A program made the position numbers and the translations under genes. From positions 23,101-87,100 of the forward strand of contig UQIW01000010.1 in NCBI GenBank assembly GCA_900541235.1: a DNA stretch of 64,000 nt, written 5' to 3'. The stretch's first letter is position 1; every line of letters starts with the position of its first letter. Shown here one piece after another: positions 17,292-25,365 of this stretch. Origin of the DNA: an uncultured Collinsella sp. Lineage in GTDB: Bacteria; Actinomycetota; Coriobacteriia; Coriobacteriales; Coriobacteriaceae. The notes below the pieces were generated by a model, which was given only the letters and a program-made list of their open reading frames with translations, was not told the DNA's origin and searched no databases.

Positions 17292-18374
17292 ATGCGCACA
17301 ATCGGAATGAGCGACTACACCGTCGGCGAGGATTGCTTTACCGAGCTGCCCGCCGCACTGGCGGAGTACGGCGCGAAGAAAGTCGCCATCATTGGTGGCA
17401 AGCGAGCCCTAGCTGCGGCGCTGCCGGGCATCGAGGCGGCGCTTGAAGGTACCGACGTCGAGATTCTGGAGACGCGCGTCTACGGCACAAACAGTACGCG
17501 CGCCAATATCGCCAAGGTCGTGAACTCCCCCGCTTGCCAGCAGGCAGACGTGCTTATCGCCTGTGGCGGCGGCAAGGCACTCGACACCGTGAAGACCGCA
17601 GCCATCGAGCTCAAGAAGATTGTCTTTACGGTGCCGACGATTTGCTCTAACTGTTCCGCCGCGACCGCCATTGCCGTCGTCTACAACGACGATGGATCGC
17701 TCGAGGGCTATTCGTACCCCAACCGACCGGCGCACATCTTCATCAATCCCAAGATCATCGCCGAGGCTCCGGCGGAGTACTTCTGGGCCGGCGTGGGCGA
17801 CGCCCTGTCCAAGCAGCCCGAAGTCGAGTACGCCACGAGCGCCGGCGACCTGGAGCACACCGCCGGCCTTGGCCTGGCTCTTGCCCACACCTGTTCCGAG
17901 CCGCTGTTTACCTATGGTGTTCAGGGTCTTGAGGACGTTCGTCAGAATCTGTCGAGCGAGGCCGTCAAGCAGATCGCGCTCGACATCGTGGTCAACACGG
18001 GCTACGTCTCGAACCTGACCAACCAGAACGATTACTACTACAACTCGAGCGTGGCGCACGCGTTCTACAACGCCACCTGCAGCATTCCGCGTGAGGGCAC
18101 CTACCTGCACGGCGAAGTCGTAAGCCTGGGCGTGCTGGTGTTGTTCGCCTACACGGGCGACACCGAGAACCTTAAGCGCTATGCTGACTTCAACAAGCAG
18201 ATGGGGCTGCCCGTAACGCTTGAGCAGGTCGGGCTTTCCGAGACCGATATCCCTGCCCTGTGCGAATACGCACACGCCACCAACGAGTGGAAGCAAGGCA
18301 ACCCGGAGCCCTTCACCGACGAAAAGTTCGCCGCCGCCATCAAGGCCGCCAACGCCTACGGCCACACGCTCTAG
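17292..18374 (+). CDS. Iron-containing alcohol/glycerol dehydrogenase family oxidoreductase
   Basis: 360 residues of the GldA-like branch of group III metal-dependent NAD(P)H alcohol dehydrogenases. The nucleotide-binding region includes VAIIGGKRAL and the Gly-rich ACGGGKALDTVK (about residues 90-101). Metal ligands are suggested by the Asp in GVGDALSKQPE, SSVAHAFYNA and YLHGEVVSLG. The GldA motif usually reads GDALST; here it is GDALSKQ. The substrate (glycerol, dihydroxyacetone or another short alcohol) is not certain. GAAGG precedes the ATG. Single gene, divergent from ileS, with its own terminator. Confidence 0.85.
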   Translation: MRTIGMSDYTVGEDCFTELPAALAEYGAKKVAIIGGKRALAAALPGIEAALEGTDVEILETRVYGTNSTRANIAKVVNSPACQQADVLIACGGGKALDTVKTAAIELKKIVFTVPTICSNCSAATAIAVVYNDDGSLEGYSYPNRPAHIFINPKIIAEAPAEYFWAGVGDALSKQPEVEYATSAGDLEHTAGLGLALAHTCSEPLFTYGVQGLEDVRQNLSSEAVKQIALDIVVNTGYVSNLTNQNDYYYNSSVAHAFYNATCSIPREGTYLHGEVVSLGVLVLFAYTGDTENLKRYADFNKQMGLPVTLEQVGLSETDIPALCEYAHATNEWKQGNPEPFTDEKFAAAIKAANAYGHTL

Positions 18375-18385
18375 GCCTAGCCCAA

Positions 18386-18424
18386 AACCACCACAAGGGA
18401 GCAGTGCCCTTGTGGTGGTTTTTT
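18386..18424 (+). terminator. Terminator of the alcohol dehydrogenase gene
   Basis: A 14-bp perfect stem (18386-18399 with 18407-18420), 7-nt loop, then TTTT. The outer part (AACCACCACAA) is nearly the same as that of the terminator at 10738-10779. Confidence 0.9.
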
Positions 18425-18878
18425 ATTGCTCCAGCATGCTGGGGTCGAACTCGCTAGCTGGTATAACGCGATAGCCGTGACGCAGCAACAGATCAACGAA
18501 GACGCCGTTGCCCGCGGTGAGCGTACCGCTAAAGGTACCGTCGTAGATGCGACCCGCGCCGCACGAGGGACTGCGGTCCTGCAAGACGCACGCAGCAATC
18601 TCGGACGGGCCGCCCGCCTGCTCGCACATATCGAGCGCACGTTGGGCACCCAGGCGAAATTCGCGATCAACCGAGATGCCCTCGCAGGTACGAACCTCGC
18701 CGTTCACAATCTCGGACGGCTTGCGCGGCGTGGGCAGGCCGCCAAAGACCTCGGGGCACACGAGGAGGACCTCGGTCCCCGTGCGCTCGCAAGCCTCGAC
18801 CAACGCGCGGTGGTAGTTATCGAGCCCGTTATACTTGCAGCTCTCGCCCATCAAGCAGGCGCTCACCACGATCTTCAT
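18423..18878 (-). CDS. DUF523 family cysteine-rich protein
   Basis: 151 residues, family of unknown function (YbbK-like). Conserved cysteine motifs are visible: VVSACLMGESCKYNG at the N-terminus, CPEVFGGLPTPR (about residues 41-52) and DRSPSCGAGRIYDG (about residues 100-113), followed by GNGVFVDLL. These suggest a metal- or cluster-binding site; no activity is established for the family. GGGGAG upstream supports the ATG at 18878. Confidence 0.85.
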   Translation of the reverse strand: MKIVVSACLMGESCKYNGLDNYHRALVEACERTGTEVLLVCPEVFGGLPTPRKPSEIVNGEVRTCEGISVDREFRLGAQRALDMCEQAGGPSEIAACVLQDRSPSCGAGRIYDGTFSGTLTAGNGVFVDLLLRHGYRVIPASEFDPSMLEQ

Positions 18879-18895
18879 ATACAACACTCCCCACG

Positions 18896-18933
18896 CAAAA
18901 CGCCCCATTTGAGATGGACACTCAAATGGGGCG
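18896..18933 (-). terminator. Terminator downstream of ftsH
   Basis: A 13-bp perfect stem (18901-18913 with 18921-18933) with a 7-nt loop, followed on the minus strand by TTTTG. It lies 20 nt after the ftsH stop and immediately before the DUF523 start. Confidence 0.8.
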
Positions 18934-18954
18934 ATTGACACTGCGCAACTAGTA

Positions 18955-20862
18955 TTACTGTTGCTTGGGCATCAGCGGATTCTCGCGCGTGAGGAGGTTC
19001 ATGAACTCCTCGCCCGTGATGGTCTCCTTCTTATACAGATAACGAGCCAGCTCGTGGAGCTTAAACTTGTTCTCCTTCAGAATCTGCAAAGCGCGGTCGT
19101 GCGCATCCTCGATCAGCTTGGCGACAATCGCGTCCACACGCTCGGCCGTACCGGGGGCGCAGGTGAGCGACGTGTCCTGATTGAGATACGCGTTCTGCAC
19201 GGTACCGAGCGCCATCATGCCAAACTCGTCGGACATACCAAAGCGCGTCACCATATTACGGGCGAGCTTGGTGGCCTGCTCGATATCGTTGGCGGCGCCG
19301 GTCGTCATCTCGCCAAAGATGAGCTCCTCGGCCGCGCGACCACCGCAGTAGACGGCGAGCTTATCCAGGACCTCCTGGCGCGTGGTCAGGAAGCGCTCGT
19401 CCTCCTCGACCTGCATGGTGTAGCCCAGGGCACCGCTCGTGCGCGGAACGATGGTGATCTTCGTGACCGGCGCAGAGCCCTTCTGGCGAGCGGCAACAAT
19501 GGCATGGCCGATCTCATGGTAGGAAACGACCTGCTTCTCGTGGTCGGAAAGCACCGTGGACTTACGCTGTTGGCCGGCAATGACGACCTCCACCGACTCC
19601 TCGAAGTCGTCCTGGGTTGCACGCTTGCGACCTTCGCGAACGGCGCGCAGGGCGCCCTCGTTGATGATATTGGCCAGGTCGGCGCCCGAGGCACCGGGCG
19701 TGGCGCGGGCAATCGCGGTCAGATCGATCGGCGGCTCGGTCTTCACACTCTTGGCGTGAAGCTCGAGAATGTTCTTACGGCCGGTCAGATCGGGCAACTC
19801 GACGGGGATGCGGCGGTCAAAACGACCGGGGCGCAGCAGCGCCGAATCGAGACTGTCGGGGCGATTGGTTGCGGCAAGGACAACGATACCCTTGTGGTTA
19901 TCGAAGCCATCCATCTCGGTCAGCAACTGATTGAGCGTCTGCTCACGCTCGTCGTTGCCGCTAAAACCGCCGCCATCGCGCTTCTTACCGATGGTATCGA
20001 TCTCGTCGATAAACACGATGCACGGGGCCTTTTCCTTGGCCTGCTTAAAAAGGTCACGCACCTTGGCGGCGCCACGGCCGACGAACATCTCGACGAACTC
20101 AGAACCCGAAATGCTAAAGAACGGAACACCAGCCTCGCCGGCAACAGCCTTGGCTAGCAGGGTCTTACCGGTACCCGGAGGGCCAACAAGGAGAGCACCG
20201 CGCGGCAGCTTGGCGCCAATCTCCTCGTAGCGCTGCGGCTTCTCCAGAAAGTCGACGACCTCCTTGAGGGACTCCTTGGCCTCTTCCTGGCCGGCGACGT
20301 CCTTAAAGGTCACGCCCACGTCCTTGGAGGCGATCACGCGCGCGCCGGACTTACCCAGTCCGCCGCCGCCAAAACCGCCACCGCCAAAGTTCATCGACGG
20401 GCCGTCATCGCCCATAGCCTTCTTCATGCGGCGGTTGAGCCACCAACCAATGAGGAAGAAAATCGCCATGGGAAGAATGAGTGTGAGCAGGTAGTAGGTC
20501 ATCAAACCCGAGCTCTTATCGGGAACGACCGACTCCAGCGAAGCGCCAGACTCAAGCACGCGATCGGTAAAGCCCGCATCGTTCGGCACACCGGTCGTCT
20601 TATAGGCGATGTTCTCGTCCTCGCCCTTCTTGGTGTAATAAATCGAGTAATCGTCCGTGTTGTACTCGACCTTGTCGACACTCTTCTTATCGAGCGCTTT
20701 GACAAACGTCGAGTAATCGGTCTTCGTAATCTGCTGCGTGTGACCGATGTTAGGGAACAGAACGGTCGAGAGCACGAGGTAGACGACGAAGGCGATGAGC
20801 ACGTAGAGGATCATATTCCGTCTACGCTTGTTGTCATCCATCTCCATCTGCTTGAACTCCAT
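18955..20862 (-). CDS. ftsH: ATP-dependent zinc metalloprotease FtsH
   Basis: Membrane-bound AAA+ protease degrading misfolded membrane and regulatory proteins. Two transmembrane helices (about residues 17-37 and 121-141) flank a small extracytoplasmic domain. They are followed by a Gly-rich linker, Walker A GPPGTGKT at 227-234, Walker B DEID at 286-289, the second region of homology with RPGRFDRR, and the zinc site HEIGH at 449-453. 635 residues is normal. The alternative start MEMDDNK (six codons in) is possible. No hpt or tilS is adjacent, unlike the usual Gram-positive arrangement. Confidence 0.97.
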   Translation of the reverse strand: MEFKQMEMDDNKRRRNMILYVLIAFVVYLVLSTVLFPNIGHTQQITKTDYSTFVKALDKKSVDKVEYNTDDYSIYYTKKGEDENIAYKTTGVPNDAGFTDRVLESGASLESVVPDKSSGLMTYYLLTLILPMAIFFLIGWWLNRRMKKAMGDDGPSMNFGGGGFGGGGLGKSGARVIASKDVGVTFKDVAGQEEAKESLKEVVDFLEKPQRYEEIGAKLPRGALLVGPPGTGKTLLAKAVAGEAGVPFFSISGSEFVEMFVGRGAAKVRDLFKQAKEKAPCIVFIDEIDTIGKKRDGGGFSGNDEREQTLNQLLTEMDGFDNHKGIVVLAATNRPDSLDSALLRPGRFDRRIPVELPDLTGRKNILELHAKSVKTEPPIDLTAIARATPGASGADLANIINEGALRAVREGRKRATQDDFEESVEVVIAGQQRKSTVLSDHEKQVVSYHEIGHAIVAARQKGSAPVTKITIVPRTSGALGYTMQVEEDERFLTTRQEVLDKLAVYCGGRAAEELIFGEMTTGAANDIEQATKLARNMVTRFGMSDEFGMMALGTVQNAYLNQDTSLTCAPGTAERVDAIVAKLIEDAHDRALQILKENKFKLHELARYLYKKETITGEEFMNLLTRENPLMPKQQ

Positions 20863-20939
20863 CTACTGGGGTTGATAATGCTTTCTAGAATACCCAACCC
20901 AAGCGACGATAAACCGACGCCGGGCACGAAAGGACAGAG

Positions 20940-21187
20940 ATGGCATCACTGGAAGTCGGCAAGGTTCAAATCTATACGGGCGACGGCAAGGGCAAGACGA
21001 CGGCTGCGTTGGGGCGCGAGAGGATGTCGAGGAACTGATTGCGATAAAGCCCGCCACCACGGAGCTCGTGCTCACCGGCCGCGGGCTGCTGCCGTTGGCC
21101 TACCTCGCGGACTTAGTCACCGAAATGCGCCCCGTCAAACACTACTTCGACGAAGGCCTCCTAGCCCGCCAAGGCATCGAATACTAA
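20940..21187 (+). pseudogene. Decayed cobA/btuR cob(I)alamin adenosyltransferase (internal deletion with frameshift)
   Basis: AAAGGA precedes an ATG that opens into MASLEVGKVQIYTGDGKGKTTAALG, the P-loop start of CobA/CobO corrinoid adenosyltransferases. After about 25 codons the frame hits a stop (TGA near 21036). From about 21018, in another frame, comes a family C-terminus: VEELIAIKPATTELVLTGRG, then ADLVTEMRPVKHYF and a terminal GLLARQGIEY. The middle ~100 codons are missing, so the gene cannot make a working enzyme. This is seen directly in the sequence; the family match is from recognised motifs. Confidence 0.85.
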
Positions 21188-21273
21188 TTGATCCGAAGGG
21201 GACAGAGGAAAACGGGTCATCGACATCACGACGGAGAGCAATGATCCATTTTCCTCCGCCCCAAGGGATCATT
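21188..21273. repeat. Imperfect ~33-bp inverted repeat downstream of the MATE gene
   Basis: The left arm (21188-21220) and right arm (21240-21273) are near reverse complements, sharing TGATCC, GGGG, GAGGAAAA and TCAT blocks, with a 19-nt spacer. The right arm includes the MATE stop codon. It may serve as the transcript end, but no T-run follows. It resembles the other GGGGAC-type palindromes in this window. Confidence 0.6.
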
Positions 21274-22621
21274 AGGCAGTGGCGCGGCCTAGCCAGTTGC
21301 CGCTGTGGTGGTAGATGGTGAACATCGCGGCCGTAATGAACCAGGTTACGGGGTAGACCAGCAGCAGGTGCTCAAGCGACGGATCGAACGGCATAATCGC
21401 AAACACCCAGATCACCCTGAGCACGACGGTGCCAAAGATGGTGAGCATCATAGGCTGCAAGCTCACGCCGGCGCCGCGGATGGAACCCGAGGCGTTCTCG
21501 ATAATCGAGAAAATCGCATAGAACGGCGCAATGAAATGGAGGATGGTCGTGGTGTACGCCGAAATCGAAGCATCGTCGACAAACAGGCGCGACAACGGAC
21601 CCGAGAACACCAGCAGCACGGCAGACAGGCCACCAATGAGCATAAACGACAGCACGAGCGACGTATGGTAGCCCTTTCGCATGCGCTCGTAGTTGCGCGC
21701 GCCAAAGTTCTGTGCCGAGAACGTGGTAATCGACACGCCAAGCGCCTCGGTAACCATCCAGACAATGCCATCCAGGCGGCCCGAAAGACCCCAAGCCGTG
21801 GTGACATCGGCACCAAACGAGTTGACCGACACCTGAATCAAAACGTTGGAAATCGAATACGCAGCAGACTGAAAGCCAAGCGGCAGACCACACGAAATCA
21901 TGCTCTTACAAATACCAGGATCAATGCCGAGTTTGGACAGTGAAAGCCGCCACGCACCCGGTGCGTGCATCATACGAATCACGATCATCGTGGCATTGGA
22001 GCAAATGGTCAGCGCCACCGCGATGCCGCAGCCCAGAGCCTCCATATGAAGTACGGCAACGAAGATGACATCCAGCACCGCATTAACAAGGCAGCCGGAA
22101 GCGATGATCACAGCGGGCCCGCGCGTGTCGCCCACGGCGCGCAGCAATGCCGTTCCCATATTGAGCAGCAGCGCCGCAACCATGGCGGCAAAATAGCAAC
22201 GGGCATAGGCCACGCCCTCGGCCAATAGTTCATGCGGCGTATTCATAAGCACCAGCATGGGCTCAACGAACACTATGCCAAGAATCGAGAAAGCGATACC
22301 GCCCACCAGCGCGAGCGTCATGGCCGTGTGGACCGATCGGCTCAGGCGCTCGTCATCGTGCTGGCCAAAAAACTGACCGGTAATAACGGCACAGCCAGCA
22401 CCCACACCGACGCAAAAACCAATGCAGAGCTCGGTGAGCACCATCGTAGCTTGAATGCCACCTAGCGCGAGCTTGCCGCCAAACTGACCGACGATATAGG
22501 TACCGATAAGCGTGTAGGCCTGCTGAAAAAACGAACTAAAAAAGATGGGAACGCACAGCGAAAGCAGCTGCTGCCAAATAACACCCTGCGTTACATCGAT
22601 AGCCGTAGATTTCTTAGCCAC
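21272..22621 (-). CDS. MATE family multidrug/cation antiporter
   Basis: 449-residue, 12-helix inner-membrane exporter of the MATE family. The N-terminal QGVIWQQLLSLCVPIFFSSFFQQAYTL region and internal GRLDGIVWMVTEALG and AQNFGARNYERM motifs are characteristic of the NorM/DinF-like Firmicute-Actinobacterial branch. Substrates are unknown. GTG at 22621 is chosen because GGGGAGGG precedes it; the open frame reaches 22654. Single gene. Confidence 0.9.
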   Translation of the reverse strand: MAKKSTAIDVTQGVIWQQLLSLCVPIFFSSFFQQAYTLIGTYIVGQFGGKLALGGIQATMVLTELCIGFCVGVGAGCAVITGQFFGQHDDERLSRSVHTAMTLALVGGIAFSILGIVFVEPMLVLMNTPHELLAEGVAYARCYFAAMVAALLLNMGTALLRAVGDTRGPAVIIASGCLVNAVLDVIFVAVLHMEALGCGIAVALTICSNATMIVIRMMHAPGAWRLSLSKLGIDPGICKSMISCGLPLGFQSAAYSISNVLIQVSVNSFGADVTTAWGLSGRLDGIVWMVTEALGVSITTFSAQNFGARNYERMRKGYHTSLVLSFMLIGGLSAVLLVFSGPLSRLFVDDASISAYTTTILHFIAPFYAIFSIIENASGSIRGAGVSLQPMMLTIFGTVVLRVIWVFAIMPFDPSLEHLLLVYPVTWFITAAMFTIYHHSGNWLGRATA

Positions 22622-22746
22622 ACGCCCTCCCCAAAAGCGTACGTCAACCGACAAAACAGTAATTAAAGACCTAAGCTAATAGCAGCTTAGCACCGACCGA
22701 CGTCGACCGAAACACCCCGAGTCAGAGCCCGGTGCAAACTATCTGC

Positions 22747-23661
22747 CTAGTGATACAGCCCCGGCTGGTAGTGATACTCGTTGCTCACGTGCGGGCACAG
22801 CTGCCAAAAGGCGACGGCACTCGCCGCGGCCACGTTGAGCGAATCGACCCCGTGCGCCATCGGAATGCGCACGGCTCGGTCACAGCCCGCGATAGTCTTG
22901 GCGCCCAGGCCGGCACCCTCGGTGCCCATAAAGATCGCCAGGCGATCAACCTCCTGCAGCGCAGGATCGTCCAGCGAAACGGAGTCGTCCGTCAGCGCCA
23001 TCGCAGCGCACGAAAAACCGGCTTCGTGCAGTGCCGCCAGGCCATCATGCGGCCACACACGAGCCTCGCTGCCAATACGCGTCCACGGCACCTGAAACAC
23101 CGTGCCCATGCTCACGCGGGCCGAGCGACGGTACAGCGGGTCGCAGCACGTCGGACTGACCAAAATACCGTCGACATTGAGCGCGGCGGCCGAGCGGAAA
23201 ATCGCACCCACGTTCGTGTGGTCGACAATACCCTCGAGCACGCACACGCGCACCGGGCGCTCCCCCGCCGCCTCGACGACGCCACCCAAGAACTCATCAA
23301 CCGGAATCTGACGCGGGCGACGGAACGCCGCCAGCGCGCCGCGCGTCACGTTAAAGCCCGTCAACTGCTCCATGAGCTCCATGGAGGCCACGAACACGGG
23401 AACCGGACCCGCTCCCTCGCGCACGACAAGCTGGTCAAACAGCGGCATCATCTGGTCGAGCCAGCGCTCGCCCAGAAGAAAGCTCACCGGCTCATATCCG
23501 GCGCGAACCGCACGCTCGATGACCTTGGCACTCTCAGCGATAAAAATGCCCTTCTGCGGCTCCAGCACGCAGCGAAGCTCACGCTCGGTCAGTCGCACGT
23601 AGGCATCGAGCCGCTCGTCCTCGAGCGAATCAATTCGCAGAACCTCAACGGCATCAGTCAT
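22747..23661 (-). CDS. SpoU/TrmH family RNA 2'-O-ribose methyltransferase
   Basis: 304 residues: an N-terminal RNA-binding (SpoU substrate-binding) region with RLTERELR and GIFIAESAKVIERA, then the SPOUT knot domain with NVGAIFRSAAALNVDGIL (motif 1, Asn and Arg), GTEGAGL (motif 2) and IPMAHGVDSLNVAAAS (motif 3). SAM-dependent methylation of rRNA or tRNA; the exact target is not deducible. The ATG at 23661 (MTDAVEVL) is preferred, with GAAGGG upstream. Confidence 0.9.
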   Translation of the reverse strand: MTDAVEVLRIDSLEDERLDAYVRLTERELRCVLEPQKGIFIAESAKVIERAVRAGYEPVSFLLGERWLDQMMPLFDQLVVREGAGPVPVFVASMELMEQLTGFNVTRGALAAFRRPRQIPVDEFLGGVVEAAGERPVRVCVLEGIVDHTNVGAIFRSAAALNVDGILVSPTCCDPLYRRSARVSMGTVFQVPWTRIGSEARVWPHDGLAALHEAGFSCAAMALTDDSVSLDDPALQEVDRLAIFMGTEGAGLGAKTIAGCDRAVRIPMAHGVDSLNVAAASAVAFWQLCPHVSNEYHYQPGLYH

Positions 23662-23770
23662 AGCAGCCAGCCCGCACCCTTCTTTACAGCACATCTATAC
23701 CAAACGAGGCGACGCTAAGCGCCGCCCCATGCATTCAATCAACCCGATGATACCGTTCACGCCAGACGAT

Positions 23771-24289
23771 TTACGCCTCGATGCGACGATACGTCACGAA
23801 CTCATAATCGACGCCCTCGTCACCCTCACCGGCGGCAATCGTCGCGACCCCGCTACGCTGCGCAATCTCCCACGCAGGATCGGCTTCCAAATCGGGAAAG
23901 TACGTATCCACGACATGGACGCAGTGGTTATGCGTGACCTCGGCCTCGACGCAATACGGCAAAAAATGCCGATAGACATCGCCGCCACCGATCACCCAGG
24001 CAACGGGCTCATCGGCAACCGCGGCGAGCGCCTCGTCGATACTATGCACCACGTCGACGCCCTCGGGGGCAAAGCTCTCGTCGCGGGTGAGCACGATATT
24101 GCGGCGGTTCTTGAGCGGACGCCCGCCGGGAAAACTCAGCAGGGTCTTGCGTCCCATGATAACCGGGCAGCCCTTGGTGCAGGCCACAAAATGGCGCATA
24201 TCGGCGCGATTGGACACCACCATGTCGCCCTCGCACCCAATGCCCCAATCGTCACACACGGCGACGATAGCAGATAGCTTACACGTCAT
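23771..24289 (-). CDS. folA: Dihydrofolate reductase, divergent active-site loop
   Basis: 172 residues of the DHFR fold: LSAIVAVCDDWGIG, CPVIMGRKTLLSF, NRRNIVLTRD, AWVIGGGDVYRHFLP (NADPH-binding GG) and a C-terminal YEFVTYRR strand. The usual PWxLPxD loop is replaced by GDMVVSNRADM; the catalytic Asp is kept, but the near-universal Trp is missing. AGGTGG precedes the ATG. It lies 9 nt after thyA, the classical pair in which DHFR regenerates tetrahydrofolate oxidised by thymidylate synthase. Confidence 0.88.
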   Translation of the reverse strand: MTCKLSAIVAVCDDWGIGCEGDMVVSNRADMRHFVACTKGCPVIMGRKTLLSFPGGRPLKNRRNIVLTRDESFAPEGVDVVHSIDEALAAVADEPVAWVIGGGDVYRHFLPYCVEAEVTHNHCVHVVDTYFPDLEADPAWEIAQRSGVATIAAGEGDEGVDYEFVTYRRIEA

Positions 24290-24298
24290 GAGCACCAC

Positions 24299-25147
24299 CT
24301 ACACCGCAATGGGAATGTTCTTGACCTGCGGGCCGTGCTCATAGCCCTCGACGATCAGGTCATCGGTCGTAAACGCATAGAAGTCATGCACATCGGGGTT
24401 GAGCGTTACCTTGGGTGCCGCAAACTGCGGACGCTCGATAAGCTCGCGGACGATATCGACATGACGATCATAGATATGGGCGTCGGCGATCACGTGCAGC
24501 AGCTCACCGGGAATCATATCGACCGACTGCGCGACCATCATCAGCAAAATGGCGTACTGGCACACGTTCCAGTTGTTCGCGGCCAAAATGTCCTGGCTGC
24601 GCTGATTGAGAATCATGTTGAGCGTCGGCTTGTCGTCCAGAGGACGCTGCGTCACGTTATAGGTCACGCTATAGGCGCACGGATAAAGGTGCATCTCGGA
24701 CAGATCGCTAAACACGTACGTATTGGTCATAATGCGGCGACTATACGGCGTGTGCTTAAGGTCGTACAGCACACGGTCCATCTGGTCGAAGTCGCCCTCG
24801 GCGTAATGGCTCTTCTGACCAATCTGATAGCCGTAGGCTTTACCGATGGAACCGGTCTCATCGGCCCACTCATCCCAGATATGGCTGTTGAGATCATGCA
24901 CGTTATTGGACTTCTTTTGATAGATCCACAGAATCTCGTCCATGGCAGACTTAAGCGCCGTACGACGCAGGGTGAGCGCGGGGAACTCCTCGCGCAGATC
25001 ATAGCGCGCCGTGACACCAAAGTTTTTAATGGTATAGGCAGGGGTGCCGTCCTCCCACACCGGACGGACCTTTTGGCCCTCGGTGGTGGTGCCATGATCC
25101 AAGATATCGCGGCACATGGTTACAAACTGCTGATCAGCTTTGCTCAT
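24299..25147 (-). CDS. thyA: Thymidylate synthase ThyA
   Basis: 282 residues. It methylates dUMP to dTMP using methylene-tetrahydrofolate. The catalytic cysteine lies in LYPCAYSVTYNV, where the common PPCH reads YPCA. Also visible are NQRSQDILAANNWNVCQYA, with the Asn that selects dUMP, and ADAHIYDRH. The sequence is divergent but the core residues are present. AGGAGGG 3 nt before the ATG at 25147 fixes the start; the longer open frame to 25273 has no family features. It is followed by folA and preceded by a likely promoter. Confidence 0.92.
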   Translation of the reverse strand: MSKADQQFVTMCRDILDHGTTTEGQKVRPVWEDGTPAYTIKNFGVTARYDLREEFPALTLRRTALKSAMDEILWIYQKKSNNVHDLNSHIWDEWADETGSIGKAYGYQIGQKSHYAEGDFDQMDRVLYDLKHTPYSRRIMTNTYVFSDLSEMHLYPCAYSVTYNVTQRPLDDKPTLNMILNQRSQDILAANNWNVCQYAILLMMVAQSVDMIPGELLHVIADAHIYDRHVDIVRELIERPQFAAPKVTLNPDVHDFYAFTTDDLIVEGYEHGPQVKNIPIAV

Positions 25148-25181
25148 TGACCCTCCTGTCAGTCGCCTATAAGCGAGATTT

Positions 25182-25218
25182 ATTGTAGCCCAGGCGCGCG
25201 AGTGTCGAATTGGACACT
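25182..25218 (-). promoter_or_regulatory. thyA promoter with overlapping inverted repeat
   Basis: On the minus strand TTCGAC (25204-25209) and TACAAT (25182-25187) are 16 nt apart. The -35 box sits inside the inverted repeat AGTGTC-N6-GACACT (25201-25218), a possible operator. No cognate regulator is known from the window. Confidence 0.4.
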
Positions 25219-25284
25219 TAGTCCGGCACACGCAATGCACGGCAGCGCGGCTCCGCAAGCGGCAACGAGGCATCTTAGCATTTT

Positions 25285-25351
25285 TCTGACATATGCCAGA
25301 AATGCCTTGCGCCCAACGACTAACGCGTTATCCTATTGTTGACATATGTCA
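25285..25351 (+). promoter_or_regulatory. Promoter with two TGACATATG-type palindromes upstream of the DUF134/NifX gene
   Basis: A perfect 12-bp palindrome TGACATATGTCA (25340-25351) and a near-perfect 16-bp copy, TCTGACATATGCCAGA (25285-25300), lie on either side of a putative promoter: TTGCGC at 25307-25312, 16 nt, TATCCT at 25329-25334. The second palindrome ends 4 nt before the AAGGAG ribosome-binding site. This geometry fits repression by a dimeric DNA-binding protein, most simply the gene's own HTH product; that is inference. Confidence 0.55.
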
Positions 25352-25365
25352 GATAAGGAGTGTGC

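Noticed and set aside
20740..21321. 193-codon plus-strand frame over the ftsH start and cobA scar
   Set aside because: Wrong frame for both cobA pieces and antisense to ftsH; low-complexity product.
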